The translations under genes were made by a program, and so were the position numbers. A DNA stretch of 64,000 bases from Thermoanaerobaculia bacterium (GTDB lineage: Bacteria > Acidobacteriota > Thermoanaerobaculia > Thermoanaerobaculales > Sulfomarinibacteraceae), in contig JAMOWA010000059.1 in assembly GCA_027061805.1 (NCBI GenBank), positions 124,001 to 188,000 of the forward strand, given 5' to 3'. Positions 8,959-18,320 of the stretch are shown piece by piece (positions within the stretch are counted from its first letter, which is position 1; the number at the start of each line of letters is the position of its first letter). A model generated the notes under the pieces. That model searched no databases. It saw only the letters and a list, made by a program, of their open reading frames with translations, and was not told where the DNA came from.

Positions 8959-8979
8959 GTGGTGTCCTCCCTGAGACGA

Positions 8980-10419
8980 CTATACCGGAGAGTGCCCCGC
9001 CTCCCGCGCCGCCAGGATCTCCAGGAGACGCCCGTGGAGGCCGCCGAAATCCCCCGAGGAGCAGGCCACCACGACGTCACCGGGACCCAGACGGCCCACC
9101 AGCACCGCCGCCGGATCGGACCCGGGGGGGGGCATCACGGCCTCCACGCCCCGTCGCTCCAGCTCCGCGGCCAGGCGCTCCCTGTCCAGGGTGTCCTCCG
9201 GCCCGAGACGGTCCCTGTGGTACACCGGCGCCACCAGGACCACGTCCGCCCCCTCCAGGGCCCCGGGATAGGCCTCCTGGAAGAGCCTCCGCCCCGCGGT
9301 CAGGGACCGGGGCTCGAAGGCCACCACCAGGCGCCGTCCGGGCCAGCGCTGGCGGGCCGCCTCCACCGTGGCCGCCAGGGCCGTGGGGTGGTGGGCGAAG
9401 TCGTCCACCACCGTGACCCCGCCGGCCTCACCCACCACCTCCATGCGCCGCCTGACGCCGGGGAAGCGGGCCAGCGCCTCCACGGCACGTTCCGGCTCCA
9501 CGCCGGCCTCCGCGGCCGCGGCCACGGCCAGGGCGGCGTTGGCCAGGTTGTGCTCGCCCCACAGGGGGACCCGGAGCTCCAGCTGCCGTTCCCCCATGAC
9601 CAGACGGGCCCGGACCCCCGTGGAACCGGTGGCCACATCCCGGACCTCCACGGCGCTCCCGGGCTCCGGCCCCACGACCCGGACCGGGGCCGTGGCGTCC
9701 CGGACCGCCTCGCAGGCCAGCTCGCTCCAGCCGGACACGATGATCCGGCCGTGGGGCGGCACCTGCGCCGATCCGGCGCGGAAGGCTGTCAGAACGGCAT
9801 CCAGGGACGGGTAGATGTCGGCATGATCGTACTCCACGGGGCCCAGGACGAGGATCCGTGGACGGTAGTGGAGGAACTTGGGACCCCTGTCGAAGAAGGC
9901 CGTGTTGTACTCGTCCCCCTCCAGCACCATCCACGGCCCCCCGCCGAGCCGGAACGACCGGCCGCTCCACCGGAGCATTCCCCCCACGAGGTAGGAGGGG
10001 TCGGCCCCCGTGGCCTCCAGGATCCACGCCAGCAGCGAGGTGGTGGTGGTCTTCCCGTGGGTCCCCGCCACCACCATGGCCTCCCGCCCCACCCCCAGAA
10101 GGTAGTGGGCAACGGCCTCCGCCTGGGCCAGGAAGGGCACGCGCCGGACCAGGACCTCCCGGACCTCGGGGTTGTCGCGACCCACGGCATTGCCGATGAT
10201 GACGCGGTCCACCTCCCGTGGAATGGCCGGCGGGTCCCAGCCGAGACGGACCGGGATCATCAGCTCCTCGAGGAGGGTGCTCATGGGTGGATAGAGCGTG
10301 GTGTCGACCCCCTCCACCCTGTGGCCGGCCGCCTGCAGGAGGCCTGCCAGGCCGGCCATGGCCGTCCCACCGATGGGGAGGAGGTAGAGGTGCTCGGCCC
10401 TGTGGTACGGCTCTTGCAA
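8980..10419 (-). CDS. mpl: UDP-N-acetylmuramate:L-alanyl-gamma-D-glutamyl-meso-diaminopimelate ligase
   Basis: A 479-residue Mur-ligase-family enzyme that reattaches recycled murein tripeptide to UDP-MurNAc in the cytoplasm. Features in order: the nucleotide-binding start PIGGTAMAGLAGLLQAAGH, the Mpl-type YPPMSTLLEE, the ATP loop AGTHGKTTTTSLL, and VLEGDEYNTAFFD in place of the MurC equivalent. The C-terminal domain holds the conserved DDFAHHPTA. YPPMSTLLE and EGDEYNTAFF favour Mpl over MurC. The start is a TTG with GGAG about 6 bases upstream, the only sensible start ahead of the conserved first strand. It diverges from the DUF1573 gene. Confidence 0.9.
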   Translation of the reverse strand: MQEPYHRAEHLYLLPIGGTAMAGLAGLLQAAGHRVEGVDTTLYPPMSTLLEELMIPVRLGWDPPAIPREVDRVIIGNAVGRDNPEVREVLVRRVPFLAQAEAVAHYLLGVGREAMVVAGTHGKTTTTSLLAWILEATGADPSYLVGGMLRWSGRSFRLGGGPWMVLEGDEYNTAFFDRGPKFLHYRPRILVLGPVEYDHADIYPSLDAVLTAFRAGSAQVPPHGRIIVSGWSELACEAVRDATAPVRVVGPEPGSAVEVRDVATGSTGVRARLVMGERQLELRVPLWGEHNLANAALAVAAAAEAGVEPERAVEALARFPGVRRRMEVVGEAGGVTVVDDFAHHPTALAATVEAARQRWPGRRLVVAFEPRSLTAGRRLFQEAYPGALEGADVVLVAPVYHRDRLGPEDTLDRERLAAELERRGVEAVMPPPGSDPAAVLVGRLGPGDVVVACSSGDFGGLHGRLLEILAAREAGHSPV

Positions 10420-10438
10420 AAGTTTCTCCGCACGGGGG

Positions 10439-10467
10439 TTGCAGCTCCGGCAGGGAACCCCTAAGAT
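10439..10467 (+). promoter_or_regulatory. sigma-70-type promoter for the DUF1573 gene
   Basis: TTGCAG, a 17-base spacer and TAAGAT, with about 40 bases of leader before the ATG and its AGGAGGA ribosome site. It lies in the short gap between the divergent mpl and DUF1573 genes. Confidence 0.4.
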
Positions 10468-10509
10468 TGATGCCGCTCGTGCGCAGGATACCACGAAGGA
10501 GGAAGGCCC

Positions 10510-11526
10510 ATGCTCAGGAGATCCACGCTGCTGCTCGCCGCTGTCATGCTGGTTCTGGCCCCGGACGTTTCCCGGGCCCAGGAGGCTCCGGCCGGACCGA
10601 GGATCAGCGTTCCGGAAAAGGTGAAGGACTTCGGGATCGTCCCCCAGGGGAAGGTCCTCGAGGTGAAGTACCAGCTCGTCAACGAGGGCACCGAGAAGCT
10701 GGTGGTGAAGGCCGTGCGTCCCACCTGCGGGTGCACCGTGGCCGAGTACGACAAGGAGATCGCCCCCGGACGTGCGGGATGGGTCCGGGCCAAGGTGGAC
10801 ACCTCCGCCTTCAACGGCCCCATCACCAAGTCCATCCTCGTGATGACCAACGACCCCGAGACGCCCACGGTCACCCTGGTGGTCAAGGCCAACGTCCGCC
10901 CCTACCTGGAAGTGGTACCCCGGCCGCTCGTCCGGTTCAACACCGTACAGGGTGAGCCCGTGAGCCAGGAGGTCTTCGTGGTCACGGACGACGTCCAGGA
11001 CTTCGAGGTCACCGGGGTGAAGAGCTCGGTGCCCTTCATCACGGGGACCATCCGCAAGCTCGAGGGCGACGAGCTGGTTCCCGGGAAGTACAAGGTGCAG
11101 TACGGCGTGACCCTGACACTGGCGCCCGACGCCCCGGCCGGTCCCCTCAATGCGGACGTGACCATCGAGACCAGCCACCCCAGGGCGAAGGAGGTGAAGG
11201 TCAAGGTCTTCGGCGTGGTGCACTCGCTGCTCCAGGTGACCCCGTCCCAGATCCAGTTCGGGTCCGTGGAGGCCAGGGCCAGGCCCGGGCGCAACGTGGT
11301 CGTGGTGTACAACCGCAAGGGACCGTTCAGCATCGAGGGAGTGTCGGTGGAGGATCCCGCCTTCGAGGCCACCGTGCGGCCCAGGGAGGAGGGCAAGCGC
11401 TACCAGGTGACCGTGACGGTGAAGCCCGACGCCCCGGCCGGCACCCACGACACCGTTCTCGTGATCAACACCTCGGATCCGCAGTTCAAGGAGCTCCGGA
11501 TCCCGGTGCGGGCCAACATCAAGTAG
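10510..11526 (+). CDS. DUF1573 family exported protein
   Basis: A 338-residue protein with an N-terminal signal peptide (hydrophobic residues about 5-17, then SRAQ) and Ig-like beta domains. The first domain carries the DUF1573 hallmark, DFGIVPQGKVLEVKYQL followed by a CGC motif in RPTCGCTVAEY. A second related domain starts near IQFGSVEARARPG, and strand patterns repeat in between, so the protein looks like three stacked beta-sandwich domains. The family is widespread in Bacteroidota, Planctomycetota and Acidobacteriota; its function is unknown. The location is periplasmic or outer surface. GGAGGAAG precedes the ATG and a strong hairpin follows the stop, so it is probably monocistronic. Confidence 0.85.
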   Translation: MLRRSTLLLAAVMLVLAPDVSRAQEAPAGPRISVPEKVKDFGIVPQGKVLEVKYQLVNEGTEKLVVKAVRPTCGCTVAEYDKEIAPGRAGWVRAKVDTSAFNGPITKSILVMTNDPETPTVTLVVKANVRPYLEVVPRPLVRFNTVQGEPVSQEVFVVTDDVQDFEVTGVKSSVPFITGTIRKLEGDELVPGKYKVQYGVTLTLAPDAPAGPLNADVTIETSHPRAKEVKVKVFGVVHSLLQVTPSQIQFGSVEARARPGRNVVVVYNRKGPFSIEGVSVEDPAFEATVRPREEGKRYQVTVTVKPDAPAGTHDTVLVINTSDPQFKELRIPVRANIK

Positions 11527-11544
11527 GGCATCGAGTTTCCCGGG

Positions 11545-11571
11545 CGCGGCGGAGGCCCGGTCTCCGCCGCG
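11545..11571 (+). terminator. GC-rich hairpin after the DUF1573 gene
   Basis: A perfect 10-bp stem (CGCGGCGGAG with CTCCGCCGCG) around a 7-base loop, beginning 19 bases after the stop codon. No T tract follows, only TTCGTG, so termination by this hairpin is probable but not certain. Confidence 0.55.
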
Positions 11572-11620
11572 TTCGTGTCCCGGGACGCCGCGGACACCGG
11601 TGGAGCCGGGAGGAGGCCGC

Positions 11621-12652
11621 ATGACGAACATCCGGGCCCTGGAGTGGGACGGCGAGGCGCTGCTCCTGCTGGACCAGCGCCAGCTGCCGGCACGCACCGC
11701 CTGGATCCGGTGCGCCACGGCGGGGGAGGTCGCCTCCGCCATCGCCTCGCTGGTGGTGCGCGGGGCTCCGGCCATCGGCGCCGCCGCGGCCTGGGGGGCC
11801 GTCCTGGCCTCCCGGACGGCCACGGACGACGCGGAGCTCGGCGAACAGCTGGAGACACTGCGCTCCGCCCGCCCCACGGCCGTGAACCTTCGCCGGGCCG
11901 TGGATCGCGTGGAGGCCGCCATGGCCGCCGCCCCCCGGGACCGGCGTCTCCAGGCGGCCCTGGCCGAGGCCCGCGCCATCGAGTCGGAGGACGCGGACGC
12001 CTGCCGCGCCATGGCCCGGCTCGGGGCCGACCTGCTGGGTGGGGGTCCTCCCGTTGAGGTGCTGACGCACTGCAACACCGGGGCCCTGGCCACCGCGGGT
12101 GTGGGCACCGCCCTGGGCGTGGTGCGGGAGCTGGCCGCGCGGGGCCGCCTGGAGCGCCTGTGGGCCTGCGAGGCCCGTCCCGTCCTCCAGGGAGCCCGGC
12201 TCACCGCGTGGGAGGCGCTGCAGGACGGCCTCCCCATCACGCTGGTGGTGGACTCGGCCGCCGCCACGGTCCTGGCATCCCGGCCCATCGCCGCCGTCCT
12301 GGTGGGGGCCGACCGCATCGCCGCCGACGGGTCGGTGGCCAACAAGATCGGCACCCATCCCCTGGCCGTCCTGGCCGCCCGCCACGGCGTCCCCTTCCAC
12401 GTGGTGGCCCCCACCTCCACGGTGGACCTCTCGGTCCCCGGGGGCGATGCCATCCCCGTGGAGGAACGGGACGGCGACGAGGTGCGCCGGGTCCGTGGCG
12501 TCCTGGTGGCCCCCGAGGACGTGGCGGTGTTCAATCCGGCCTTCGACGTGACCCCGCCCGACCTCGTCACGGCCATCGTCACCGAGCGGGGTGTGGCGCG
12601 TCCCCCGTTCCGGGAGGATCTGGCCCGACTGGCCGGCGGGGAATCTGCGTGA
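11621..12652 (+). CDS. mtnA: S-methyl-5-thioribose-1-phosphate isomerase
   Basis: A 343-residue enzyme of the eIF2B/MtnA superfamily that converts methylthioribose-1-phosphate to methylthioribulose-1-phosphate in methionine salvage. The N-terminal part has VVRGAPAIGAAAAWG, the catalytic Cys lies in THCNTGALAT, and the catalytic Asp in VGADRIAADGSVANKIGT. The C-terminal PTSTVDLSVPGGDAIPVEER is also typical. GGGAGGAGG just upstream fixes the ATG. The stop overlaps the GTG of tsaD, opening a run of four translationally coupled genes. No other methionine-salvage gene is nearby, so the operon context is mixed. Confidence 0.93.
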   Translation: MTNIRALEWDGEALLLLDQRQLPARTAWIRCATAGEVASAIASLVVRGAPAIGAAAAWGAVLASRTATDDAELGEQLETLRSARPTAVNLRRAVDRVEAAMAAAPRDRRLQAALAEARAIESEDADACRAMARLGADLLGGGPPVEVLTHCNTGALATAGVGTALGVVRELAARGRLERLWACEARPVLQGARLTAWEALQDGLPITLVVDSAAATVLASRPIAAVLVGADRIAADGSVANKIGTHPLAVLAARHGVPFHVVAPTSTVDLSVPGGDAIPVEERDGDEVRRVRGVLVAPEDVAVFNPAFDVTPPDLVTAIVTERGVARPPFREDLARLAGGESA

Positions 12653-13710
12653 GCCACCCGAGGACCCTGGGGATCGAGACCTCCTGCGACGAGACCTCCG
12701 TGGCCATCCTGGACGGGGAGGGCCGCGTGGAGGTGAACCTCCTGTCGAGCCAGGTGGCGGCCCACGCCCCCTGGGGCGGCGTGGTCCCCGAGCTGGCCTC
12801 GCGGGAACACCTCAAGGCGCTTCCGCTCCTGGCAGCCCGTGCGCTGGAGCTGGCTCCCGGCCCGCCCGAGCTCGTGGCGGTGACCGCGGGGCCCGGCCTC
12901 GTGGGCGCCCTCCTGGTGGGCGTGCGCTTCGCCGCGGCGTGGGCCTGGGGCCGTGGCCTCCCCCTGGTGGCCGTGGACCATCTGGAGGGCCACCTGGCCT
13001 CGCCCTTTCTCTCCCTGGAGGGCGCGCCGGCGGCCGGGCCGGAGGGCCCCGTGCTGGCCCTCGTGGCCTCCGGGGGGCACTCTGCCTGGTACCTGGTGCG
13101 GCCCGGCGCGGCCCCGGAGCGCCTCGGCCGCACCCGGGACGATGCCGCCGGCGAGACCTTCGACAAGGTGGCCCAGGTCCTGGGCCTGCCCTACCCCGGG
13201 GGTCCCGAGGTGGACCGCCTGGCGCGGAAGGGGAGCCCCACGGCGTGGCGGCTGCCCCGGCCCCGCCTCGAGGACGCGCCCCTCGACTTCTCCTTCTCGG
13301 GCCTCAAGTCGGCCACCATCCGCCTGGTGCGGTCGGAGGGCCTCACGGGGGTGGGCCCCTCGGGGGCCGGGCAGGCCGTGTATGATCTCCTGGCGTCGTT
13401 CGAGGCCGCCGTGGTGGACCAGCTCCTCGGCCCCCTGCCCGAGCTCGTCCGCCATCACCGCCCGGTGGTGGTGACCGCCTCGGGGGGTGTGGCAGCCAAC
13501 ACGCTGCTGCGGCGGGAGCTCGAACGGCGGGGAGGGGCGCTCGGGGTGGAGGTGGTCCTGCCCCCCGTGGCCCTGACGACCGACAACGCCGCCATGATCG
13601 CGCGCGCGGGCCAGCTGGCCTTCGCCCGCGGCGAGAGGCACGACCCCCGGCGCCTGGACGCCCGGCCCAGCGAGAAGTGGCAGCCGCCGGGGATGCGGAA
13701 GGTTCGATGA
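12649..13710 (+). CDS. tsaD: tRNA threonylcarbamoyladenosine biosynthesis protein TsaD
   Basis: A 353-residue ASKHA-fold enzyme that transfers threonylcarbamoyl to A37 of ANN-decoding tRNAs. It opens with [16 protein letters not shown], carries the metal-ligand histidines in VDHLEGH, and has the SGGHS loop, [30 protein letters not shown] and the late Asp in TTDNAAMIA. Its length is normal for the family. The GTG start overlaps the mtnA stop as GTGA, and its stop overlaps the ATG of lepA as ATGA, so coupling on both sides is likely. It puts tRNA modification next to translation factor and export genes. Confidence 0.95.
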   Translation: MSHPRTLGIETSCDETSVAILDGEGRVEVNLLSSQVAAHAPWGGVVPELASREHLKALPLLAARALELAPGPPELVAVTAGPGLVGALLVGVRFAAAWAWGRGLPLVAVDHLEGHLASPFLSLEGAPAAGPEGPVLALVASGGHSAWYLVRPGAAPERLGRTRDDAAGETFDKVAQVLGLPYPGGPEVDRLARKGSPTAWRLPRPRLEDAPLDFSFSGLKSATIRLVRSEGLTGVGPSGAGQAVYDLLASFEAAVVDQLLGPLPELVRHHRPVVVTASGGVAANTLLRRELERRGGALGVEVVLPPVALTTDNAAMIARAGQLAFARGERHDPRRLDARPSEKWQPPGMRKVR

Positions 13711-15509
13711 GCAGCCAGAGGATCCGGAACTTCTCCATCATCGCCCACATCGACCACGGGAAGTCGACGCTGGCGGACCGCATCCTGGAGCTCACGGGTG
13801 CGGTCTCGGAGCGGGAGATGAAGGAGCAGCTCCTGGACGACATGGACCTGGAGCGGGAGCGGGGCATCACCATCAAGGCCCACGCCGTGACGCTCGAGTG
13901 GACGGCCCCGGACGGTGAGGTCTACACCCTGAACCTCATCGACACCCCGGGGCACGTGGACTTCAGCTACGAGGTCTCGCGATCCCTCGCCGCCTGCGAG
14001 GGCGCCGTGCTGGTGGTGGACGCCACCCAGGGGGTGGAGGCCCAGACCCTGGCCAACGCCTACCTGGCGCTCGAGAACGACCTGGAGATCCTCCCCGTCA
14101 TCAACAAGATCGACCTCCCCTCGGCGGAGCCCGACCGCGTGGCCGAGCAGATCGAGCAGGTGGTGGGGCTGCCCGCGGAGGAGGCCCTCCAGGTCTCCGC
14201 CAAGACGGGCTCGGGGGTCCGGGAGCTGCTGGACGCCATCGTGGAGCAGATCCCGCCGCCCCGGGGCCGCGGGGAGGCGCCCCTCAGGGCCCTGCTCTTC
14301 GACGCCTGGTACGACTCGTACCGGGGCGTGTGCTGCCTCGTGCGGGTGGTGGATGGCGAGATCCGGGCCCGCCAGTCCATCCGCTTCATGTCCACCGGGA
14401 ACGCCTTCGACGTGGAGGAGGTGGGCCGCTTCACCCCGTCGGCCGAGCCCGCGGACCGCCTGGGACCCGGCGAGGTGGGCTACGTCTTCGCCGGGATCAA
14501 GGAGCTGCACCAGACCCGCGTGGGCGACACCATCACCCTGGACAGGGAACCCGCCACCGAACCCCTTCCAGGTTTCAAGGAGGCCAAGCCCGTGGTCTTC
14601 GCGGGCCTCTACCCCGTGGACTCCGCGGACTACCAGGACCTCCGGGACGCCCTGGACAGGCTCCGGCTCAACGACGCCTCCTTCACCTTCGAGCCGGACA
14701 CCTCCCAGGCGCTGGGGTTCGGCTTCCGGTGCGGCTACCTGGGCCTGCTGCACATGGAGATCATCCAGGCCCGCCTGGAGAGGGAGTTCGGGCTCGACCT
14801 CATCACCACGGCGCCGGGGGTGCGCTACCGCGTCACCACCACCCGGGGCGAGACCATCTGGGTGGACAACCCCAAGGACCTGCCGGACGCCGGGGCCATC
14901 GAGTCCATCGCGGAGCCCATGATCGACGCCACGATCCTGACGCGGGACGACGCCGTGGGCCCCATCCTCAAGCTCTGCGAGGAGCGGCGGGGTCTCCAGA
15001 AGCGCCTGGAGTACGTGGGTCCGGAGCGGGTGCTCATCGAGTACCGCCTCCCCCTGGCCGAGGTGGTGCTCGACTTCTACGACAGGCTCAAGAGCGTGTC
15101 CCGCGGCTACGCCTCCTTCGACTACCAGCTGGTGGGGTACGAGGACTCGGACCTGGTCAAGCTGGACATCCTGGTCAACGGCGAGCCCGTGGACGCCCTG
15201 TCGGTGATCGTGCACCGGGACAACGCGTACCACCGGGGCCAGGCGGTGGTGACCAAGCTCAAGGCGGTGATCCCCCGGCAGCTCTACGAGGTGGTGATCC
15301 AGGCCTCCATCGGCCGGAGGGTGATCTCCCGCGCCGTGGTGAAGGCACTCCGGAAGAACGTGACCGCCAAGTGCTACGGTGGAGACATCACGCGGAAGAA
15401 GAAGCTGCTCGAGAAGCAGAAGGAAGGCAAGAAACGGATGAAGAAGGTGGGGCGGGTGGAGGTCCCGCAGGAGGCCTTCCTGGCGGTGCTCAAGGTGGAG
15501 GATACATGA
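13707..15509 (+). CDS. lepA: elongation factor 4 (LepA)
   Basis: A 600-residue translational GTPase that back-translocates stalled ribosomes. The G domain has AHIDHGKST, the switch region [18 protein letters not shown] and NKIDLP; downstream domains match EF-G domains II, III and V, and the LepA-specific C-terminal domain ends in [20 protein letters not shown]. Size is typical (E. coli 599). ATGA overlaps link it to tsaD upstream and lepB downstream. The lepA-lepB pairing is common across bacteria. Confidence 0.97.
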   Translation: MSSQRIRNFSIIAHIDHGKSTLADRILELTGAVSEREMKEQLLDDMDLERERGITIKAHAVTLEWTAPDGEVYTLNLIDTPGHVDFSYEVSRSLAACEGAVLVVDATQGVEAQTLANAYLALENDLEILPVINKIDLPSAEPDRVAEQIEQVVGLPAEEALQVSAKTGSGVRELLDAIVEQIPPPRGRGEAPLRALLFDAWYDSYRGVCCLVRVVDGEIRARQSIRFMSTGNAFDVEEVGRFTPSAEPADRLGPGEVGYVFAGIKELHQTRVGDTITLDREPATEPLPGFKEAKPVVFAGLYPVDSADYQDLRDALDRLRLNDASFTFEPDTSQALGFGFRCGYLGLLHMEIIQARLEREFGLDLITTAPGVRYRVTTTRGETIWVDNPKDLPDAGAIESIAEPMIDATILTRDDAVGPILKLCEERRGLQKRLEYVGPERVLIEYRLPLAEVVLDFYDRLKSVSRGYASFDYQLVGYEDSDLVKLDILVNGEPVDALSVIVHRDNAYHRGQAVVTKLKAVIPRQLYEVVIQASIGRRVISRAVVKALRKNVTAKCYGGDITRKKKLLEKQKEGKKRMKKVGRVEVPQEAFLAVLKVEDT

Positions 15510-16198
15510 GAAAGTCGGTGACCCGGGAGTACTACGAGGCCATCCTGGTCGCGGTGATCCTCGCGCTGTTCGCGCGGACCTTCGTCTTCGAGAACTTCAA
15601 GATCCCCTCGGGGTCCATGGAGGACAACCTGCTGGTGGGGGACCACCTGGTGGTGAACAAGTTCATCTACAGCCCCCACTGGAACACCCCCGTCCACGCC
15701 CTCCTCCCCCAGCGGGAGCCCCGCCGGGGCGACGTGGTGGTCTTCAAGTTCCCCGAGGACCCGCGCCGGGACTTCATCAAGCGGTGCATCGCGCTGCCCG
15801 GGGACACTGTGGAGGTCCGCGGCAAGCAGCTCTACCTCAACGGCGTGCTGCAGGAGGAGCCCTACGTGGTCCACAAGGACCCCGTGGTCTACCCCGACTC
15901 CCCCATGGTGCCCCCCAGCCTCCGCCTGCGGGACAACTTCGGTCCCTTCGTGGTCCCCGAGGGCACCATCTTCTGCATGGGCGACAACCGGGACAACTCC
16001 CTGGACTCCAGGTTCTGGGGCCCCGTGCCCCGCAGCTACCTCAAGGGGCGGGCCGTGGTGATCTACTGGTCCTTCGAGGCAAGACGGAACGACTGGCAGT
16101 GGCAGGGGCTCGGCCACCGGCTCAAGCAGCTGGGCGAGGTGGTCCTCCACTTCTTCACCAAGACCCGGTGGGACCGGACCTTCCGGCTGGTGCGCTGA
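15506..16198 (+). CDS. lepB: signal peptidase I
   Basis: A 230-residue membrane protease that removes Sec signal peptides on the outer side of the inner membrane. One N-terminal membrane segment (about residues 11-28) precedes the catalytic Ser37 in IPSGSM; the general base Lys92 is in [14 protein letters not shown]. The later [14 protein letters not shown] box is also present. It is shorter than the E. coli enzyme and has one rather than two membrane spans, as in many bacteria. Its ATG overlaps the lepA stop. A short hairpin follows the stop. Confidence 0.96.
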   Translation: MRKSVTREYYEAILVAVILALFARTFVFENFKIPSGSMEDNLLVGDHLVVNKFIYSPHWNTPVHALLPQREPRRGDVVVFKFPEDPRRDFIKRCIALPGDTVEVRGKQLYLNGVLQEEPYVVHKDPVVYPDSPMVPPSLRLRDNFGPFVVPEGTIFCMGDNRDNSLDSRFWGPVPRSYLKGRAVVIYWSFEARRNDWQWQGLGHRLKQLGEVVLHFFTKTRWDRTFRLVR

Positions 16199-16217
16199 GG
16201 CCGGAGCGGGGCCGGCC
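16199..16217 (+). terminator. possible weak terminator after lepB
   Basis: A 6-bp stem (GGCCGG with CCGGCC) and 7-base loop start at the lepB stop codon, followed by GTTTG. The stem is short and the T run minimal, so it may only attenuate. Confidence 0.3.
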
Positions 16218-16219
16218 GT

Positions 16220-16248
16220 TTGCGGCGCACGCGGGTTGACGGTACCAT
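16220..16248 (+). promoter_or_regulatory. sigma-70-type promoter
   Basis: TTGCGG, a 17-base spacer and TACCAT, 32 bases before the ATG of the small membrane protein. A TTGACG within the spacer offers a second -35 but at poor spacing. Confidence 0.45.
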
Positions 16249-16280
16249 TGGACCCAGGGAAAGGTGTCAAGGAGGCCCCG

Positions 16281-16649
16281 ATGGACCGACTCGCCAGTCA
16301 ACGCGGACAGATCAACGCCGGGTGTTTCATCGCCCTCTTCCTCGTGGTGATCGTGGTGATCATCGCCACCAGGACCGTCCCCGTGGTCATCGAGGTGGGT
16401 GACCTGCAGAAGCAGATCGAGCTCCTGGCGGAGCGCGCGAGCCTCTCCACCTACACCAACAAGAAGATCGAGGCCAGGATCTACCAGAAGGCCGAGGAGC
16501 TCGGCCTTCCCGTGAAGCCGGGGAACATCAAGATCCAGCGGTCGTCCCAGGAGATCCACATCGTGGTGGAGTACGATGTGGACATCAAGTTCCCGGGCTA
16601 CACCTACCACTGGCACAAGGTCCACGACGTCCGGAGACCCCTCTTCTGA
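16281..16649 (+). CDS. small single-span membrane protein, unknown function
   Basis: A 122-residue protein with a short basic N-terminus (MDRLASQRGQINAG), one membrane segment (about residues 16-35) and an alpha/beta domain of about 85 residues outside. The plan RGQ, membrane helix, short beta domain resembles the DUF4845-type proteins found behind lepB in other bacteria, but I cannot confirm membership. AAGGAGG before the ATG decides the start over an in-frame ATG 45 bases upstream. It is followed by a strong hairpin shared with the convergent pyrF gene. Location after lepB hints at an envelope role; nothing more can be said. Confidence 0.7.
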   Translation: MDRLASQRGQINAGCFIALFLVVIVVIIATRTVPVVIEVGDLQKQIELLAERASLSTYTNKKIEARIYQKAEELGLPVKPGNIKIQRSSQEIHIVVEYDVDIKFPGYTYHWHKVHDVRRPLF

Positions 16650-16656
16650 GGCCGGT

Positions 16657-16681
16657 GCGCCGGGGAGCACCGCCCCGGCGC
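16657..16681. terminator. bidirectional hairpin between convergent genes
   Basis: A perfect 9-bp stem (GCGCCGGGG with CCCCGGCGC) and 7-base loop fills the 35-base gap between the small membrane-protein gene and pyrF. No T tract lies on either side. Its placement between converging stops argues for termination in both directions. Confidence 0.55.
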
Positions 16682-16684
16682 CGC

Positions 16685-17398
16685 TCAGTTCCGCCCCGCG
16701 ATCTCCTCGAGCACTCCGGCCGCTGCGGCGGCCGGGTCGTCGGCCCGGGTGATGGGTCGCCCCACCACCAGGATGTCGGCCCCGCGCTCCACGGCCTCCG
16801 CCGGCGTCACGATCCGGCGCTGATCGTCCGTGGCGGCCCAGGCCGGCCGGATTCCCGGGGTCACGATGAGGAAGTCGGGGCCGCAGGCCCTGCGGATGGC
16901 CGCCGCCTCGCGGGCGGACGCCACCACGCCGTCCAGGCCGCAGTCCCGGGCCATCCGGGCCCAGTGCACCACGAGCTCCTCGGGCTGCCAGTCCATGCCC
17001 AGCTCCGCCAGGCCGTCGGCGTCGAGGCTGGTCAGCACGGTGACGGCGATGACCTTCGGTGGGGGGCCCTCCGCCCCCTCCCGGGCCCCCTCCACCGCCG
17101 CCCGGAGCATGGCGGAGCCCCCGGAGGCGTGGACGTTGAACATCTGGGCGCCCAGGGCCGCGCAGTTGGCCGCCGCCCGCCGGACGGTGTTGGGGATGTC
17201 GTGGAGCTTGAGGTCCAGGAAGACCCTGGGGCCCACCTCCACCACCCGCCGCACGAGGTCGGGCCCGTGGGCGGTGAAGGCCTCGAGGCCCACCTTGAGC
17301 CATCCCGCGGAGTGGACCAGCGTGGCCGCCATGGACTCGATCCAGTGGCGGTCCGTGCCGTCCAGGGCCACGCACAGGGGGCTGGTTGCCGGCGTCAT
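16685..17398 (-). CDS. pyrF: orotidine-5'-phosphate decarboxylase
   Basis: A 237-residue TIM-barrel enzyme that decarboxylates OMP to UMP, the last step of UMP synthesis. It has the D-x-K-x-x-D catalytic array in FLDLKLHDIPNTV, the N-terminal LCVALD strand, and the phosphate-binding VTPGIRPA and VVGRPITRA near the C-terminus. Length is normal. The ATG lies one base beyond the pyrD stop, so it is the third gene of the pyrK-pyrD-pyrF operon. It ends at the shared hairpin with the convergent gene. Confidence 0.96.
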   Translation of the reverse strand: MTPATSPLCVALDGTDRHWIESMAATLVHSAGWLKVGLEAFTAHGPDLVRRVVEVGPRVFLDLKLHDIPNTVRRAAANCAALGAQMFNVHASGGSAMLRAAVEGAREGAEGPPPKVIAVTVLTSLDADGLAELGMDWQPEELVVHWARMARDCGLDGVVASAREAAAIRRACGPDFLIVTPGIRPAWAATDDQRRIVTPAEAVERGADILVVGRPITRADDPAAAAAGVLEEIAGRN

Positions 17399-17399
17399 C

Positions 17400-18320
17400 T
17401 CACACCTCCAGGGCACCCACCAGGTCCCGGACCCGCTCCGTGCCCGTCCGGTCGCAGTAGTCGTCGAGCTCCCCGAGGATCTCCAGCATGGCCCGGGGAC
17501 GCCGGAAGGTGGCGGTGCCCACCTGGACGGCCGAGGCCCCCGCGAGCAGGAAGCGCACCACGTCGAGGCCGGTCTCGATGCCGCCCAGGCCCACCAGTGG
17601 CACCTCCGGCAGGGCCCGGTGCACCTCGAAGACCATCCGGAGGGCCACGGGCAGGATCGCCGGGCCCGAAAGGCCGCCGAAGGTCCGCGCCAGCATGGGG
17701 CGCCGGGCCCACGGGTCGATGGCCATGCCCCTGATGGTGTTGATGAGGGCCAGGGCGTCCGCCCCACCGTCCACGGCGGCCCGGGCCGTGCCCGCCAGGT
17801 CGGGCGCGTTGGGCGAGAGCTTCACCCACAGCGGGCGCGCGGTGGCCTCCCGGCAGGACCGGGTCAGGGCCTGGAGGAGGATGGGGTCGTGCCCGAACTC
17901 CATGCCCCCCGAGGAGACGTTGGGGCAGGAGACGTTGAGCTCGTAGCCGTGGATCCCCTCCTCGGCCTCGCACCGCTCGATGACCCGCAGGTAGTCGCCC
18001 GGGGACTCGCCGAACACGTTGACGATCACCACGGCCCCCCTGGCCCGGAGCTCCGGGAGCTTCTCCCGGCAGAAGGCCTCGACCCCGATGTTCTCGAGCC
18101 CGATGGCGTTGAGCATGCCCGAGGCCGTCTCGGCGATGCGCGGCATGGGTGCTCCCGCCCGGGGCCGGGGGCTCAGGCCCTTGGTGACCACGCCGCCGAG
18201 GGACTCCGGGGGGCACAGATCCACGAGGTCGAGGCCGTACCCGAAGGTCCCGGAGGCGGCGAGGACGGGGTTGGACAGCTCCAGCGCGCCCACGGCCGTG
18301 GTGAGGTCGACTCCGCTCAC
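17400..18320 (-). CDS. pyrD: dihydroorotate dehydrogenase, catalytic subunit (class 1B)
   Basis: A 306-residue FMN barrel that oxidises dihydroorotate to orotate. It shows LSNPVLAASGTFGYG at the start, GLENIGVEAF, the active-site Cys in ELNVSCPNVSSGG, the KLSPNAPDLAGTA strand and the FMN-phosphate loop GLGGIETGLDVVRFL. Class 1B is supported by the pyrK gene immediately upstream. The start is a GTG overlapping the pyrK stop as GTGA. The subunits form a cytosolic complex using NAD. Confidence 0.95.
   Translation of the reverse strand: MSGVDLTTAVGALELSNPVLAASGTFGYGLDLVDLCPPESLGGVVTKGLSPRPRAGAPMPRIAETASGMLNAIGLENIGVEAFCREKLPELRARGAVVIVNVFGESPGDYLRVIERCEAEEGIHGYELNVSCPNVSSGGMEFGHDPILLQALTRSCREATARPLWVKLSPNAPDLAGTARAAVDGGADALALINTIRGMAIDPWARRPMLARTFGGLSGPAILPVALRMVFEVHRALPEVPLVGLGGIETGLDVVRFLLAGASAVQVGTATFRRPRAMLEILGELDDYCDRTGTERVRDLVGALEV

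Noticed and set aside
10484-10498. CAGGATACCACGAAG, present also at 35327-35341 in the dnaA-rpmH gap.
   Set aside because: A few exact 15-base repeats are expected by chance in 64 kb, and the two copies have different positions relative to their genes.
8980-13641. A 1553-codon open frame on the minus strand running across DUF1573, mtnA and tsaD.
   Set aside because: Only its last third (mpl) has recognisable protein. The rest is antisense to well-identified genes and reflects the scarcity of stops in GC-rich DNA. The same holds for many other long antisense frames here.
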